Program-made: the position numbers and the translations under genes
Notes under the pieces: generated by a model
Told to the model about the DNA's origin: nothing
The model's database searches: none
Seen by the model: the letters and a program-made list of their open reading frames with translations, nothing else
Shown here: positions 1 to 10,550 of the stretch, in pieces
Layout of the letters: each line of letters begins with the position of its first letter
Numbering within the stretch: position 1 is the stretch's first letter
Source of the DNA: Pyrenopolyporus hunteri
Lineage: Eukaryota; Ascomycota; Sordariomycetes; Xylariales; Hypoxylaceae
Assembly: GCA_902806595.1 (NCBI GenBank)
Contig: CADCXC010000043.1
Location: forward strand, 62,001-126,000
Direction: 5' to 3'
DNA length: 64,000 bases

Positions 1-473
1 TCTACGGCGTGCGCGACGTCGACGACGTGCTGGTGCTGATCTGCGGGCACGGCCAGCGGGACAAGCGCTGCGGCATCTACGGGCCGATCCTGCAGGCCGA
101 GTTCGAGCGGCAGCTGCCCCGCGCCGGGATACAGGTGCTGCGCGGGCCCGCCGTCGACGAGAGCGCGGCGGCGCCGCAACTCCCCGGGACAGAGACGGGG
201 GCGGGGGCGGAGGCGCCGCGCACGGCGAGGGTCGGCCAGATCAGCCACATCGGCGGGCACAAGTTCGCGGGCAACGTGATCGTGTACCTGCCGCCGAATC
301 TGAAGGACGGCGAGGGGAACCCCCACCCGTTGGCCGGCCACGGGATCTGGTACGGCAGGATAGACCCGAAGAATGTGGAGGGCGTGATCAAGGAGACGAT
401 TGTGAAGGGGAATGTGATCGAAGACCATTTTAGAGGCGGTATCAACCAGAACGGGGATATCGTTAGATTATAG
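1..473 (+). CDS. AIM32: AIM32-like thioredoxin-fold [2Fe-2S] protein, 3' part
   Basis: This is the C-terminal part of a sucrase/ferredoxin-like (Suc_Fer) protein of the Aim32 family; the reading frame is open from base 3 and the start lies outside the window. Visible are C-x8-C in LICGHGQRDKRCG and H-x3-H in SHIGGHKFAG, the cysteine and histidine pairs that in yeast Aim32 bind a [2Fe-2S] cluster, followed by the conserved GIWYGRIDPKNVEG and the C-terminal FRGGI. Yeast Aim32 is a mitochondrial redox protein; the same location here is inferred from the family. A family-typical insert of low complexity (about residues 50-73 of the visible part) lies between the two metal motifs. No intron is seen. 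It runs in the same direction as CYC2, 525 bp upstream of it. Confidence in family is high; the exact reaction is not known from the sequence. Confidence 0.88.
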   Translation, partial: YGVRDVDDVLVLICGHGQRDKRCGIYGPILQAEFERQLPRAGIQVLRGPAVDESAAAPQLPGTETGAGAEAPRTARVGQISHIGGHKFAGNVIVYLPPNLKDGEGNPHPLAGHGIWYGRIDPKNVEGVIKETIVKGNVIEDHFRGGINQNGDIVRL

Positions 474-997
474 ACGCCTACCTATATCGGCCAAGGTACC
501 TACCAGTTATGGTGCTTATATTCAGGAGGGCTGGAAGCTACTCGGATTTGGAAGGCGAGTGGTTCGTTGTACAATTATGTTACTATAGCCAAACTCTCCG
601 ACTCATAGATACGCTCTTAGTATTAGAGTGTAGTATAAGGAAAACAAAAATATCGCTTATTTCCTTTTCTAACCTGTGTTTCAAGAGATTTAAGCTCTTG
701 AGAACTTAGGCACTCGACGTGAAAGAAAATTATATACATGAAAATTATATTAATAGGAATTTCGTGAATCGATATCCTTGAAGAGTTGTTCCCCTGGGTT
801 AAGGCGTTGGGCATATGCAGCTAACGGCCTGTTTGCACCCGGCATCGGCCCGTTCCGCTTGGTTAGCATACTTTTTTCAACGGCTTCTGTCTTATACGAA
901 CTCTCCCACTGAAGAGCATCCATAACGCTAGGCACATCAACAGTAAACCTGCTCACATCGGACTGAGCCGAGTTCAATATATTATGAGTCGAAATAA
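474..997. other. Spacer between AIM32 and CYC2
   Basis: About 520 bp, AT-rich, holding the 3' end of AIM32 and the presumed promoter of CYC2. Short open frames on both strands show no family features. I see no RNA gene or repeat here. Confidence 0.6.
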
Positions 998-2662
998 ATG
1001 AATCGTACAATAGCAACAAGATGGGCCGGCCGGATGAGACCGCGCCTCACCTCGGGCCCACACCTCTCCCATCTTGAGTCTCGACAACTTGCAGGACAGA
1101 CGAGTCAGAGACGGCTCAGGACTACATGTCTTTCCCAGCAGCGATTCTTCTCAAGTTTGCCCCCGCAGCCGAACCTTGAGACACAGAAAGCCCCTGCAGA
1201 GCCCCCACAAGAGCAGCAAACATCAACCCCGCCACCGCCTCCCCCCAGACAGCGGTCCTCATGGAAGACGTGGGTCCTCTTCAACGTGGCCGGCCTAAGC
1301 GGCGTCATCATCGCTGCCGTCGTGCTGAAAAGCATACACGCGGGCGACTCGCCAGTCATGAACACCAAGTCTTTCAGCCCCTTCACTATCATCGCCAAGG
1401 AGCAGGTCTCGCCCACGGCCTTCGTGCTGACCGTCCGGGCTGAGCAGGACCAAGGGAAGGCTAAAAATCCAAATGCGCCGGACGGACAGAACCAATCAGT
1501 GCTGGCGCGGGCCTGGGACTACGGCCTCTGGTCCGTCGAGATCAAGCAGCCGCAGTTGCAGATCGCGAGGCATTACACGCCTCTGCCGCCTCTATCCTCC
1601 TCCTCCCCGCCGGCGTCTTCTTCCTCCGATTCGCCGCCGACCACCTCTTCGTCTCCGCAGCCCGTCGGTAACGCGGAGGAACTCCGCTTCCTGATCCGCA
1701 AGGTCGACGGCGGCGAGATGTCGACGTACCTGTCGAAGCTGCGCGTCGGCGAGCAGGTGTGGCTGCGGGGGCCGCACCCCGGGTTCGACGTTGCGCGGCG
1801 GCTGGGAGAGGCTGGTGAGGGTGACGGCGGGCAAGTAGTTTTCCTCGCGGGCGGCACGGGGATCGCGCCCGCGCTGCAGATTGCGCGGCGATTATTAGAT
1901 CGCGGCACTGACTCCAACTCCAGCGATGGATCTACTACTTCAGGGGCCGATAATGGCACGGCGAAACAAGAGAAGCCCGTCATATCAATTTTCTGGGCTA
2001 ACCGTTTCGCCGCCGACGCTCTCGGGCGAGAACAACAACAGCACCCGAGACACTCTAGCACAAGCAAAGGACAGCAACCATCAACCTGGCTATGGAGCAG
2101 CCAACCACCCACCCCATCTACCGCGCAAGACGAACATCCCCAACCACAATCACAAGCCGACTCCTCCCTCGCGCGGCAGATCCGCTCGCTGCAGCAGAAA
2201 CACCCCGACCACTTCCACATATCGTACTTCGTCGACGAAGAGCGGCGGTTCATCGAGCCGGAGGACGTGCGCGGCGCCCTGGCCGAACCATCAATACCAC
2301 AACAGCAACAACGCCACCGCCACCGCCCTCTCCTCCCCCCGTCACTCTCCTGCCCCTGGCACTCGCCCAGCGTGCTCATCACGCTGCCCGACGAGAACGA
2401 CTTCGCGCGGCGGAACCTGCGGTGCACCTGCGCCACACAATCGACCGCATCCTCTCCTTCCACCCCTCTACCAGGCGCGCAACCCAAGCCCGGCGCAGAC
2501 CTGATCTGCGTGTCCGGGCCGGACGGGTTCGTGGCGGCGTACGCGGGGCCGAAGCGCTGGCACGCCGGGTCGGAGATACAGGGGCCGGTGAAGGGGGTGG
2601 TGGGGCGGTTAGTTTCGGGGGATGGAGGAGAAGGGAGGAATTGGCTTGTTTTGAAGATGTAA
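998..2662 (+). CDS. CYC2: CYC2-like mitochondrial FAD reductase (cytochrome c import/heme attachment factor)
   Basis: A 554-residue intronless protein of the ferredoxin-NADP reductase superfamily. Residues 1-60 are Arg/Ser-rich and lack acidic residues apart from one Glu, as in a mitochondrial presequence. A proline-rich stretch (about 65-85) precedes one membrane segment at about 91-110 (TWVLFNVAGLSGVIIAAVVL). The FAD-binding FR-type domain starts near 126 (FSPFTIIAKEQVSPTAFVLT) and contains the flavin motif RHYTPLPP; a nucleotide-binding motif FLAGGTGIAPALQ lies near 283-295. In yeast, Cyc2 is an inner-membrane flavoprotein facing the intermembrane space that assists heme attachment to cytochrome c; the same role is inferred. 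Low-complexity Ser/Pro/Gln inserts at about 197-215, 345-385 and 430-490 interrupt the domain, which is common in filamentous fungi. HUS1 is convergent downstream. Confidence 0.85.
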   Translation: MNRTIATRWAGRMRPRLTSGPHLSHLESRQLAGQTSQRRLRTTCLSQQRFFSSLPPQPNLETQKAPAEPPQEQQTSTPPPPPPRQRSSWKTWVLFNVAGLSGVIIAAVVLKSIHAGDSPVMNTKSFSPFTIIAKEQVSPTAFVLTVRAEQDQGKAKNPNAPDGQNQSVLARAWDYGLWSVEIKQPQLQIARHYTPLPPLSSSSPPASSSSDSPPTTSSSPQPVGNAEELRFLIRKVDGGEMSTYLSKLRVGEQVWLRGPHPGFDVARRLGEAGEGDGGQVVFLAGGTGIAPALQIARRLLDRGTDSNSSDGSTTSGADNGTAKQEKPVISIFWANRFAADALGREQQQHPRHSSTSKGQQPSTWLWSSQPPTPSTAQDEHPQPQSQADSSLARQIRSLQQKHPDHFHISYFVDEERRFIEPEDVRGALAEPSIPQQQQRHRHRPLLPPSLSCPWHSPSVLITLPDENDFARRNLRCTCATQSTASSPSTPLPGAQPKPGADLICVSGPDGFVAAYAGPKRWHAGSEIQGPVKGVVGRLVSGDGGEGRNWLVLKM

Positions 2663-3339
2663 GGGGGGTGGGGAAAAGAAAAGGAGATGAAATACGGTGT
2701 ATAAGGATTTGCAGATATGGATTGAGAGATATAAGGTGAGCGTTTGAGGTGAAGGGGGGTTAAGTCGGGTCAGGCCGGGATACGCGTATCGTGAGGTCTG
2801 TCTGGAAAAGGGGTTATGGGTATAGAAGGGCGTGGGTAGGGGCTAGAATGTGTGGGTGTTGTGTGTAAATGATTGTAAAATAAATATCCTATATGATAAG
2901 AGACTCCGGGGAAGTTGTGGTGGGATCTGCGTTCTTACATACGAACCTACTTGCACAGCTGTTGAATACTGTGTATTTTGAGTTGAGCTGCTTAACAGGA
3001 GCTCTATTCAAGGCATGAACAAGACGAAGCCTTGAGCACTAAGCCTATGCACATCCATATAGCACGTAGAGTCTTTAAGCATCTACACAAAGGCCCCTTT
3101 CAATTTCTGAATATTTTACTTCATTTTCAGGTCTATAGTCAATAATCTCAACTTATGTCATACTCCATCAGTGGCATATACCACAGTTGACGAGTCTTTA
3201 CGACTCCCGAAGCTCAGAGTAATTTACAAGATGGTGTCTAGAGCCAATATACATAAATCCACCCATCTATGAGAAGCAAGGTATCAATCACCACGTAATT
3301 CCGAACGCCCGAACACCTATCACGTCCCGAGGGCCACGC
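2663..3339. other. Convergent 3' spacer CYC2 / HUS1
   Basis: About 680 bp between two convergent genes, so it holds both 3' untranslated regions. No open frame with family features, no RNA gene and no clear repeat are seen. Confidence 0.6.
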
Positions 3340-4610
3340 TCACGCGCTATACGAAGAGACATAGTACTAGAACATATTAGCAAGCGTACTTCCCGGGCAT
3401 CATTTAAATAAACAAACGAAACATAAGAGGAAACAAACTCACAGTGACAACCGAGTCCTCCGCCCCAGTATCGTCATACTGCGGGACATAGACGTACATA
3501 ATCAACGCGTGATCGTCGGCAAAACACGCGATGACGCGGCCTTCAAGGCGGCCCACACTCAGAACCTTGCTCCAATCCTTTCCATCAACACGCACCGTAG
3601 CCCACTTGTTCGGCCCCTCATTCTTGAAGCGCGTGCTGGGGTGGTCCTCCAGGGCGCAGGGGAGCTGCGCCGGGTCGAGCTCGGGGTTCTCGAGGCCGGT
3701 CCACTGGCTCTCCACCTCCAGGGTATCCGTGTGGAGGCGCAGGCGCAAGCCGCCGTGCATGTTCGCGCTGAGCTCGAGCTTCGGGGAGGCGGCGGTAGAG
3801 GAGGCGGCGGCGGCGGCGGCGGCGGACGTAGAGGCGCGCGAGGCGAGGGCGAGCTTGGTGAAGCGGTCCGAGATGGCCTTGAGCTGCAGGAGCGGCGGCA
3901 GCTGGATGTGGACGTCGGGCTCGCGGACCTTGGGCTGCATGATCATCTCGACGGTGTCCGGGTGCAGCACACGCACGGGGATGTCCTGGGTGATGATCTT
4001 CTCGCGCTCGCGGTGCAGGTTCGTCTCCAGCGGCTCGTGCGCGAAGACGCCGTCCTCGTCGTCGTACTCGCGGCCCGCGGCGTTCGCGTTGATGGCCCCG
4101 AACCGCGCTACGCCTTGGGCTTCCTTGGCCGGCGCCGCGGTCGTCGTGATGGTCATGGAGAGCACGGGGATGCCATCTTTTTTCGTCAGACGGATCGATG
4201 CGGAGACGCCGTTCAGCGCGGACTTGAGGGCGCGTTGGAGGGGCCCCAGGGGCAGCTCGAGGTTAATGGTGTTGTTGGGTTCGGCGGACTGCAGCGCGTA
4301 GTTATCGAATATAAAGTCCATGGAGAACGAGCTGGATATTCGAGACGGTTAGACATGGCTGTTATTTACATGGAGAAAGGGGGCTGAAAGGGTCTACAAA
4401 CGCCCAGACTTGTGACCCGGTATCCGGGATCACGGTGAATCGTACGGTCTCATCGTCGAGACGCAACCAGGCGATCTTCTCGAGGGACGAGAGGGCGGCC
4501 ACCAGTTCTAGTTAGGGGAAATATTAGAAACGAGTGTGCGTCAATAAGCCTTCTTAAGTTAGCTCACTTGAGAATGTGCGTCTGTTCTTGAGATCCGATT
4601 TGAACCTCAT
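3340..4610 (-). CDS. HUS1: HUS1-like checkpoint clamp (9-1-1) subunit
   Basis: Four exons: 4610-4568, 4507-4402, 4331-3443 and 3366-3340; 354 residues. Hus1 forms with Rad9 and Rad1 the ring loaded at damaged DNA to activate the ATR/Mec1 checkpoint. The N-terminus MRFKSDLKNRRTFSKLVAAL, then IAWLRLDDETVRFTVIP, PNNTINLELPLGPLQRALKS and RLTKKDGIPVLSMTI are diagnostic for the family. The second donor is GTTTGT (4401), chosen because GTAGAC four bases downstream would shift the frame; the acceptor at 4332 has CTAAC just upstream. The last exon adds only YYVSSYSA and the stop, matching the short aromatic tail usual in fungal Hus1; without it the frame runs into intron. An Ala-rich loop (about residues 215-232) is low-complexity. 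Intron sizes are 60, 70 and 76 nt. Confidence in identity is very high, in the exon ends high. Confidence 0.93.
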
Positions 4611-5716
4611 GTTGGCGTCTTCCAGAGACGAGACACCATGACCTCGGTACTGTTTTAAGATGGCGCGGTCACATAAGACGCGACGACACACTACCAACAC
4701 GTCGGGAATTGATAATGTTATGCGAGATGTGTTCGACGGGTCAAATTAAAAAAGGGATAAGATACATGGCAATCATCGATTAGCTTAATCGATAAGCTAA
4801 GAGAGCCAAGATAGCCCCAGCCAGCTGCCTATCCTAGTGCGGGGTAAGCGTACAGTAGCCTACCCCAGCTGCCCCATCCAGGTGTTGCTCAGGGACCGGA
4901 GCAGCAGGGAAAGTGGGAATTTAACCCCTCCAAGCTCCCACTAACCCCGCCTCGTCATTAACAAAACACAGCAAGTGAAGAAAATACCCCGCCATCACAA
5001 TTTAGAGCTATCCGACGCGCGCAGGGTAAGAGGTAACGTAAGTAAATACCTAAGGCAGGTACCTAAGCTTCATAGCGGATTCAAGGGGAAGGAAGTATAC
5101 GGAGGGAGTCAAGGAAGGAGGGGAGGAAGTAAGGAAGTATTAACGTTGATATCGTCGATGTCCCATTTATCACATCTCATCTCATCTCATCTCATTCCAC
5201 CTCACCCTCACCAGCTCAATACCTGAGCAACAGCATATAAATCAATAAACCTTATGACCGAAACCAGTTCATGATGCAATCGTGAGATCGAATCCCAACC
5301 AGGCAAGAATCTTAGAAATCCCGTGTAAACCTGACCTAGGCAGCCTAAGAACTCCTGAGCTTCCCTCCCGAACGATTCCATCCGTTCCAACTGCCCGTTC
5401 GTCCCCCGGGCTTAAATTCATGTCCTCAGATAGAAAAGTGTAGAGATAGATAGACTGATTGATCGAATCCGCCCACCCCATGGCCTATCGAGATGTCAAG
5501 AGTGCGTAGAGATATCCGTCCATTCATGGCCATCTAGCCCATCTTCCTTTCTTTCCGTCTTTCTCGCTTTGTTACTCTAATTCGTTCCCCGATCCTTCTC
5601 TCTAACCGGTAAATCCACGATACGATACGATACGAACGCTGCTACGGCTCTACCCGCGAAGGTGACCGTGACCATATCTCCCCTCCTCTCTCTGACCCCC
5701 CTTTCCTCTCCTCCCA
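4611..5716. other. Spacer upstream of HUS1
   Basis: About 1.1 kb holding the HUS1 promoter and the 3' end of the RING gene. It contains the shared 19-nt element at 4776-4794, a CATCT-type microsatellite at about 5173-5195 and a short GATAC repeat near 5620-5635. Small open frames at 4975-5226 and 5208-5481 show no family features. Confidence 0.55.
4776..4794 (-). promoter_or_regulatory. Element shared with KIN17 upstream region
   Basis: TCGATTAGCTTAATCGATA lies 166 bp upstream of the HUS1 start codon. It is identical, but for one extra A, to the sequence 182 bp upstream of the KIN17 start. It contains two ATCGA cores, and the inverted repeat TTAGCTTA / TAAGCTAA (4780-4800) overlaps it. Function is inferred only from position and sharing. 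Confidence 0.4.
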
Positions 5717-6790
5717 TCAAATACTCAACCGACGACTAAACGCTCCATACCCCGGCGGCGGCGTCGGCCGTCGATGCATCTGGCGAGCCAGCCCATGCAT
5801 GCCCATCCCATCCTCCTCCTCGCCCACTCCCGCGCAAAACATACTACTCCTCGCGCGCCCATCTCTCTCCCTCGGCCTATCCCCATCCTCCCCACCACCA
5901 CCACCACCACCACTACTACTGCTACCCCCGCCGCTTATATGCACGACCGTCGCGCGCGCCGCGTTCTTCGTCCTCTTCAGCCCGGGGATCATCGCCTTGA
6001 TCGCCGCCGCCGCCGCGCTGCCCCCGCCACCGCCCGCCGCGGCCGACGGCTCGGCCGTGTCCCGGCGCCGGCCCTGCGCGTGGGCGTGCGCGTGCGCGTA
6101 CCCGCCCGCGCGCTCGCGCTCGCGCTGCCGCTGCTCCCGGATCCGCCGCATGCGCTCGTCGAACGCCGCGTTCTCCGCGCACGTCCGGCACTCGCCGACG
6201 ACCTGGGCGCGGCGGCGCGGCGCGGGCGGCGGGCGCAGCGGGTGCCCGGCGCGCCGCGTCAGGCGGCGACGGACCTGTTGTTGTTGCTGCTGGTTGTGGT
6301 GGTGGTAATGGCGGCGGGGAGCGGGGGGAGGGGGAGGGGGCGGCGGGCGAGGGGATTGCCAGTCTAGGTGCAGCGAGGGGAAGGCCGGCGGGCTGATGAG
6401 GTGCCCGCAGGGGTGCTTGGCGGTGGTGCGGCAGATGGGGCAGCTCGGGTTCGTGTTGGGGTCCCGGTTGATGCTCTCCTGCAGCCAGGTCTGGATGCAG
6501 TGCGTCCCGAACTTGTGCCCGCAGTGAAGCTTCGTCCAGGCCTCCGTGATGCCCTCCGGGTTCGTGATGCCGACTGGGTCGTGGCAGATGGGACATTCTT
6601 CCGGGGGCGGGGGTTGGGGCGGCGAGCGCTTCTTGTTGTTTTTGGGGGAGGTGGTAGCGTCGTCTTGGGAGTCCGGGGTGGTGGTGGTTGTTAATGCTGT
6701 TGTTGTTGTGGCTTGGCTGGTGCCATTATTCTTCTTCCGCAACAGCTTCTTCAGAAGCTTGAAGCTGACCTTGGGTATTATTAACTTCAT
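5717..6790 (-). CDS. RING-H2 finger protein of unknown role
   Basis: An intronless 357-residue protein. A single RING-H2 type zinc finger spans about residues 66-118: CPICHDPVG, then LHCGHKFGTHCIQTW and SCPICR give the C-x2-C ... C-x-H-x2-H-x2-C-x(n)-C-x2-C ligand pattern of E3 ubiquitin ligases. The finger has a long loop between the second and third ligand pairs. The first 20 residues (MKLIIPKVSFKLLKKLLRKK) could form a basic amphipathic helix that binds membrane or acidic surfaces. The rest is low complexity: Thr-rich before the finger, and Pro-, Arg-, Ala- and Gly-rich after it, with Ala-His repeats near 230 and a Gly/Ser run near 290. The stop and start lie in the same long open frame. 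A ubiquitin-ligase role is inferred from the finger alone; no substrate can be named. Large open frames on the opposite strand are GC-rich shadows. Confidence 0.8.
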   Translation of the reverse strand: MKLIIPKVSFKLLKKLLRKKNNGTSQATTTTALTTTTTPDSQDDATTSPKNNKKRSPPQPPPPEECPICHDPVGITNPEGITEAWTKLHCGHKFGTHCIQTWLQESINRDPNTNPSCPICRTTAKHPCGHLISPPAFPSLHLDWQSPRPPPPPPPPAPRRHYHHHNQQQQQQVRRRLTRRAGHPLRPPPAPRRRAQVVGECRTCAENAAFDERMRRIREQRQRERERAGGYAHAHAHAQGRRRDTAEPSAAAGGGGGSAAAAAIKAMIPGLKRTKNAARATVVHISGGGSSSSGGGGGGGEDGDRPRERDGRARSSMFCAGVGEEEDGMGMHGLARQMHRRPTPPPGYGAFSRRLSI

Positions 6791-9700
6791 GATTGGTGAA
6801 CTCGGTCGGTCGGCCGATTCGGTACGCTAATTGGGAGCCTCGAATTGGCGTGGGAGTGGGAAGAGCGATTAAGTTTAGAAAAGAAATAGAATATGAATGG
6901 AAGGTAGAGAAGAGAATTGATGGCGAGGCTGGAACGGCCTGCCTATCCGTATGTCTGCCTGCCTGCCTGCCTGAGGAGGTAAATAAGGTAAGGTAGTAAG
7001 GTAGTAGTGAAGAAAAGATGTGAAGAAACGTTAAACCGTGCAGGTGTCGAGTGAATACGCGACAACGTCAAAGTGAGATGCAGGCAACCTGCAAGCCACA
7101 ATATACTGTCTAGGACCGTACACACGGTCCAACGTATGTACGAAAGCAAAGCTTTTAGCTTGTTTCGGCTTCTGGCTGGGGAATCCGGTCCAATCAGTAG
7201 ACAGTACGAGAGAGGGCGGCTTTTGCTTTTTGAGACCGGGTCTCTTATGTTTGCTCTCGTCTGACAAGTAATAATAGGTACCTAGGTATGTTTTCCCTCG
7301 TACCTAGTAGCCTGCCGTCCGTAATCCGGCTTAATTGTTGACGCAGAATTGGTGGGGTGGGATCGTTTCCGGTCCAAGTAAAGCTGTGGGATAGCCTCAC
7401 GATTACGGAAGGATCATGTAGGAGCGAGAATCAGTTAGGGACCAAGAAGTTGGAGAAGAGGGACGGTCCCAGCAAGTTCCATATCATGGCCTAATGATGT
7501 GATCAAAATGATTCAGATACGGTCGCGGCCGAAGAGACTATTGGCTGCTAGGCCTCTGTTCCCTCTGCTCCCCTCTGGCTCAGAGTCGCTCGACGTGCGT
7601 CCCAACTGCAGCTCTCGAGTTTGTTCGAATCGAGCAGGTCGAAAGCACAGGGCGAAAGAGAGGAAAAATAAATACGAAAAGGAATAGGGAACTCGTCCTC
7701 GAATTAAATCAGAGCTGACGTGTGGGACCTGTTGAGCTTTGAATCATTAGTCCAAGGTTTAAAAATGGAAGAGATCCGAGTGTTATGAGGTCGCCTACGA
7801 GGCCGCTATGAGGTCCAATGGGTTCATCCGCATTTGTTATGTTATTTAGAGGTACATTGCTCGCATCCATACGAGTACCTCAGGTATATTTATATGAAAG
7901 CCTGCCTCTGGTGAAGGTGGTGTAATGTAGTTTATTTTACATGTGGACAACAGGCAAAGTAATATACGAATTCAAGTAAACGACTGGATGACTTACACCA
8001 GAATACAATTTTAGCGATACGAAATACCTGGTATTCCTACAAGCTATCTAGCTACGTAAGGTAGGATAATGTATTTATTCAAGCTGATTCACTGGTCGAT
8101 CAGGTTAGGTACCCAGTCAAGTAAGTCAAAACTCCGCCCACCCCTCCGCAGCATCATGTGCGCTGAATTATATCGCAATACCCGCCCCCCTCTCCCCCCT
8201 TTCCCTCCAGGACCAGATAAGCATCCCCGTGGGCGTGATTCTTACCCTTTCCAGCCGTCCGAATCCGTGATGGTTGGCCGGCATGCAAGATAAGGCTGGA
8301 ATGTGATGCCGGCCACGTGCTACCCGAGCGCAACTTCGATTCAAATTTATATTAGCACGTACATATCTAGCTTACATACTTAGTGGTCTTTCACACGCAT
8401 ATCTCCGTGCTTAGACGCCAGGCGCGGGTATCTAGCCTCCTGTATGTATTGTGCAATACCTAGTGCGCATCACCTTGAAGATTTAGGTCATTCCGCATGC
8501 GGCTTTGACCGTTGTATCGAACCCCTCCCCCCTCTAACGTTGGGAATTCTACAACCCCGCGCCGAGTCTTCGTATAGCTCCGGTTTTGCGCATTACATCG
8601 GTTATGGCGTAAACTGGTAACGTTCGTGGATCGAAGCGAAATGAGAACGGCCTCGTTTCATGATCTATATCAGTATTTCGTAATGGAAGTCAAGTCGGGT
8701 GCGCTCTTTTTCCCTTTGTCTCTCCTAGCCTATTAGGTCTATTATATATACTATGTGAATCGAATCATGTTTGAGATCTGAGTTATCTAATTCAAGTCTT
8801 CGCCATTTTCGGATAGGCTAGTCTGTCGGGGGTAATCTTCGCGGTTTGAAGATTGATGAACGTAAGAGCTACGAATCTACTATGTACCTACCTAGGTAAA
8901 AAGGGACACTGGATATTATCCGTGTTAGATGGTGAGTATTGGAGTCATCAAGGTAATCGAGGCTGTAGAGATACGAGTTTCGTTCTCGCTGAATTTTGTG
9001 GATAGAGGACTGAAGGGATATATGCATATTTTAGCAGTAGATATCCAACTTTCTGACCTGATAAATTTGTGCTTTAGAGATAATAAAGAGAGTTATGATT
9101 TTCGTTATTGTCTCGGATGAAATAATACCCTCTGAATATTCGAATCATCTGACTAGAATCTGTTTATTGGCGATTCTGAGTATACAAACTTGGCGATAAG
9201 GCGTCAGAAGTTGGTTCCCCATTACCCGGATAGGCATAACACAGACACTATACCCAACATGGTTCGAACCACTACATAGTGCCCAGCTACCCAATACAAC
9301 CTCATCGCAGGTATCAAGTAGGCGCTAACTGCAGAAATCGGGTATTATCTGTTCGACATCTACATAGGAATATGCCGACGAACCTAATAGTTCTAAACCA
9401 TGGCACCGGGCATCTATAAAAGTGGTCGTTATCGCGTATTAAGACAGTGATGGTAACCCGTAGTTAACAAACGAATAAAAACAGGCTAGTGACATTAGTT
9501 CGGTGGTGATTCCATGGGGAGCTGCTTATCAAGGGGGTCTCATGACTCTACTTGCAGCCTATAAGCCACCGCGTATGTCTATTTGTCGATCTATTTTGAC
9601 CGGGCTGAGTGGCTAACGCCTGTTGAAGACATACTTACGCCTTGGAATATGTGCTCTCGAGACACGGCGCCATAAGCAGGGTTATGCGTGGTTGTAGCCT

Positions 9701-9940
9701 GAAGAATGAAGATCCATTCACGACCCCAATCTCACTAGACTGGTATACAAAATCCCGTTCGAGTCATGCTCGTTTTGGTAAGTCCATATCCAATGGAACC
9801 CATGGCCGATTAGCGATACCGGGTCTTCTCCAACACCCTCCTATCAGACCACTGCATCGAATAAAGCCGTCGTAGTTTTTTCTTCCTTTTCCCAACATCG
9901 CAGCGCCGCCGACGGCCCTTAGTCGGTAGCTAAAATGGCA
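6791..9940. other. Long gene-poor spacer
   Basis: About 3.15 kb with no open frame over 90 codons and no family signal. It holds the RING gene promoter near 6791, a CTGC microsatellite at about 6955-6972, TACCTAGGTA copies near 7279 and 8888, a GTATTG..CAATAC palindrome at 8446-8460 and an A-box-like stretch at 9604-9620 that lacks the rest of a tRNA. I see no transposon ends or long repeats, though a decayed element cannot be excluded by eye. Confidence 0.5.
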
Positions 9941-10550
9941 CTACCGCCTGTTTCCGCGCGCATCGCCGTCTTCGTCTTCGTCGCTATCATCTCGGAAGCC
10001 CTGCTCTAAACTAGGTCGTTGCAGTTAGTCCTGTACCGTCAAGAGCGTCCCGCATTCATTCTTCAAGAGGTGGTGTGTCCTTCTTGACCTACTCTCTGCT
10101 AAGTCTCCCCATGCTATCCGTGCGCTCGGGATCATGCGTATCCAGCGATAGCGCATGCCGGCGGTCGTCAATGACATCGTCCATCTCCTCGCCCTCCTCG
10201 GAGCTGAACCCTAGGTCGGACGCGTCGTCGCCTCCGACTACTACGCGATCGCGCCGGCTGATGCGCCATCTAGACGGCACCATCCATCGGGCGATCCCAT
10301 CTTGTATCCTGCTGCGTAGGGAGGACGTGTGGTTCGATATCGTGTCAAGGGGCAGGTATTGGCTATATCGGGACCGGTAGTGTCGCCATAGCGGAATGAG
10401 GAGGTAAGTAGATAGAAGGAAGAGGATGAGGGAGATGATGGCGGGTATTATTAGCGTCTAGAATCACCGAATTAGTTATAGCCCGTTACGTATAGGCGGG
10501 GGATCCGCATAGTCCGAACCGACCTTGACTACGGAGAGTGTAGAGCTCAT
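9941..10550 (-). CDS. Small single-pass membrane protein with acidic tail, conserved-type hypothetical
   Basis: I assembled this 153-residue protein from three exons: 10550-10524, 10457-10093 and 10010-9941. The exons sum to 462 nt. Intron 1 (66 nt) ends in TAG; intron 2 (82 nt) starts GTAGGT and ends with CTAAC followed 10 nt later by CCTAG, a typical fungal acceptor. The protein has one strong membrane segment at about residues 11-32 (LIIPAIISLILFLLSTYLLI) close to the N-terminus, a basic stretch (RHYRSRYSQY), an amphipathic region with SRWRISRRDR, and an acidic C-terminal half with SSEEGEEMDD and DDSDEDEDGD. This suggests an N-out or tail-like anchored cytosolic protein of an internal membrane. 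I do not recognise a named family. Intron 1 has a weak donor (GTCGGT); GTAGTC nine bases earlier is an in-frame alternative that removes three residues. Its promoter region is shared divergently with the formin gene. Confidence 0.72.

Noticed and set aside
3509..4387. Long open frame on the plus strand opposite HUS1
   Set aside because: It is an antisense shadow of a GC-rich coding exon; the protein is composition-biased and the HUS1 frame has clear homology.
5774..6367. Long plus-strand frames opposite the RING gene
   Set aside because: They arise from GC-rich low-complexity codons of the RING protein and have no domain.
9604..9700. A-box-like GGCTGAGTGGCTAACGCC suggesting a tRNA
   Set aside because: No GGTTCGA-type B box follows at the right distance and no acceptor stem can be formed.
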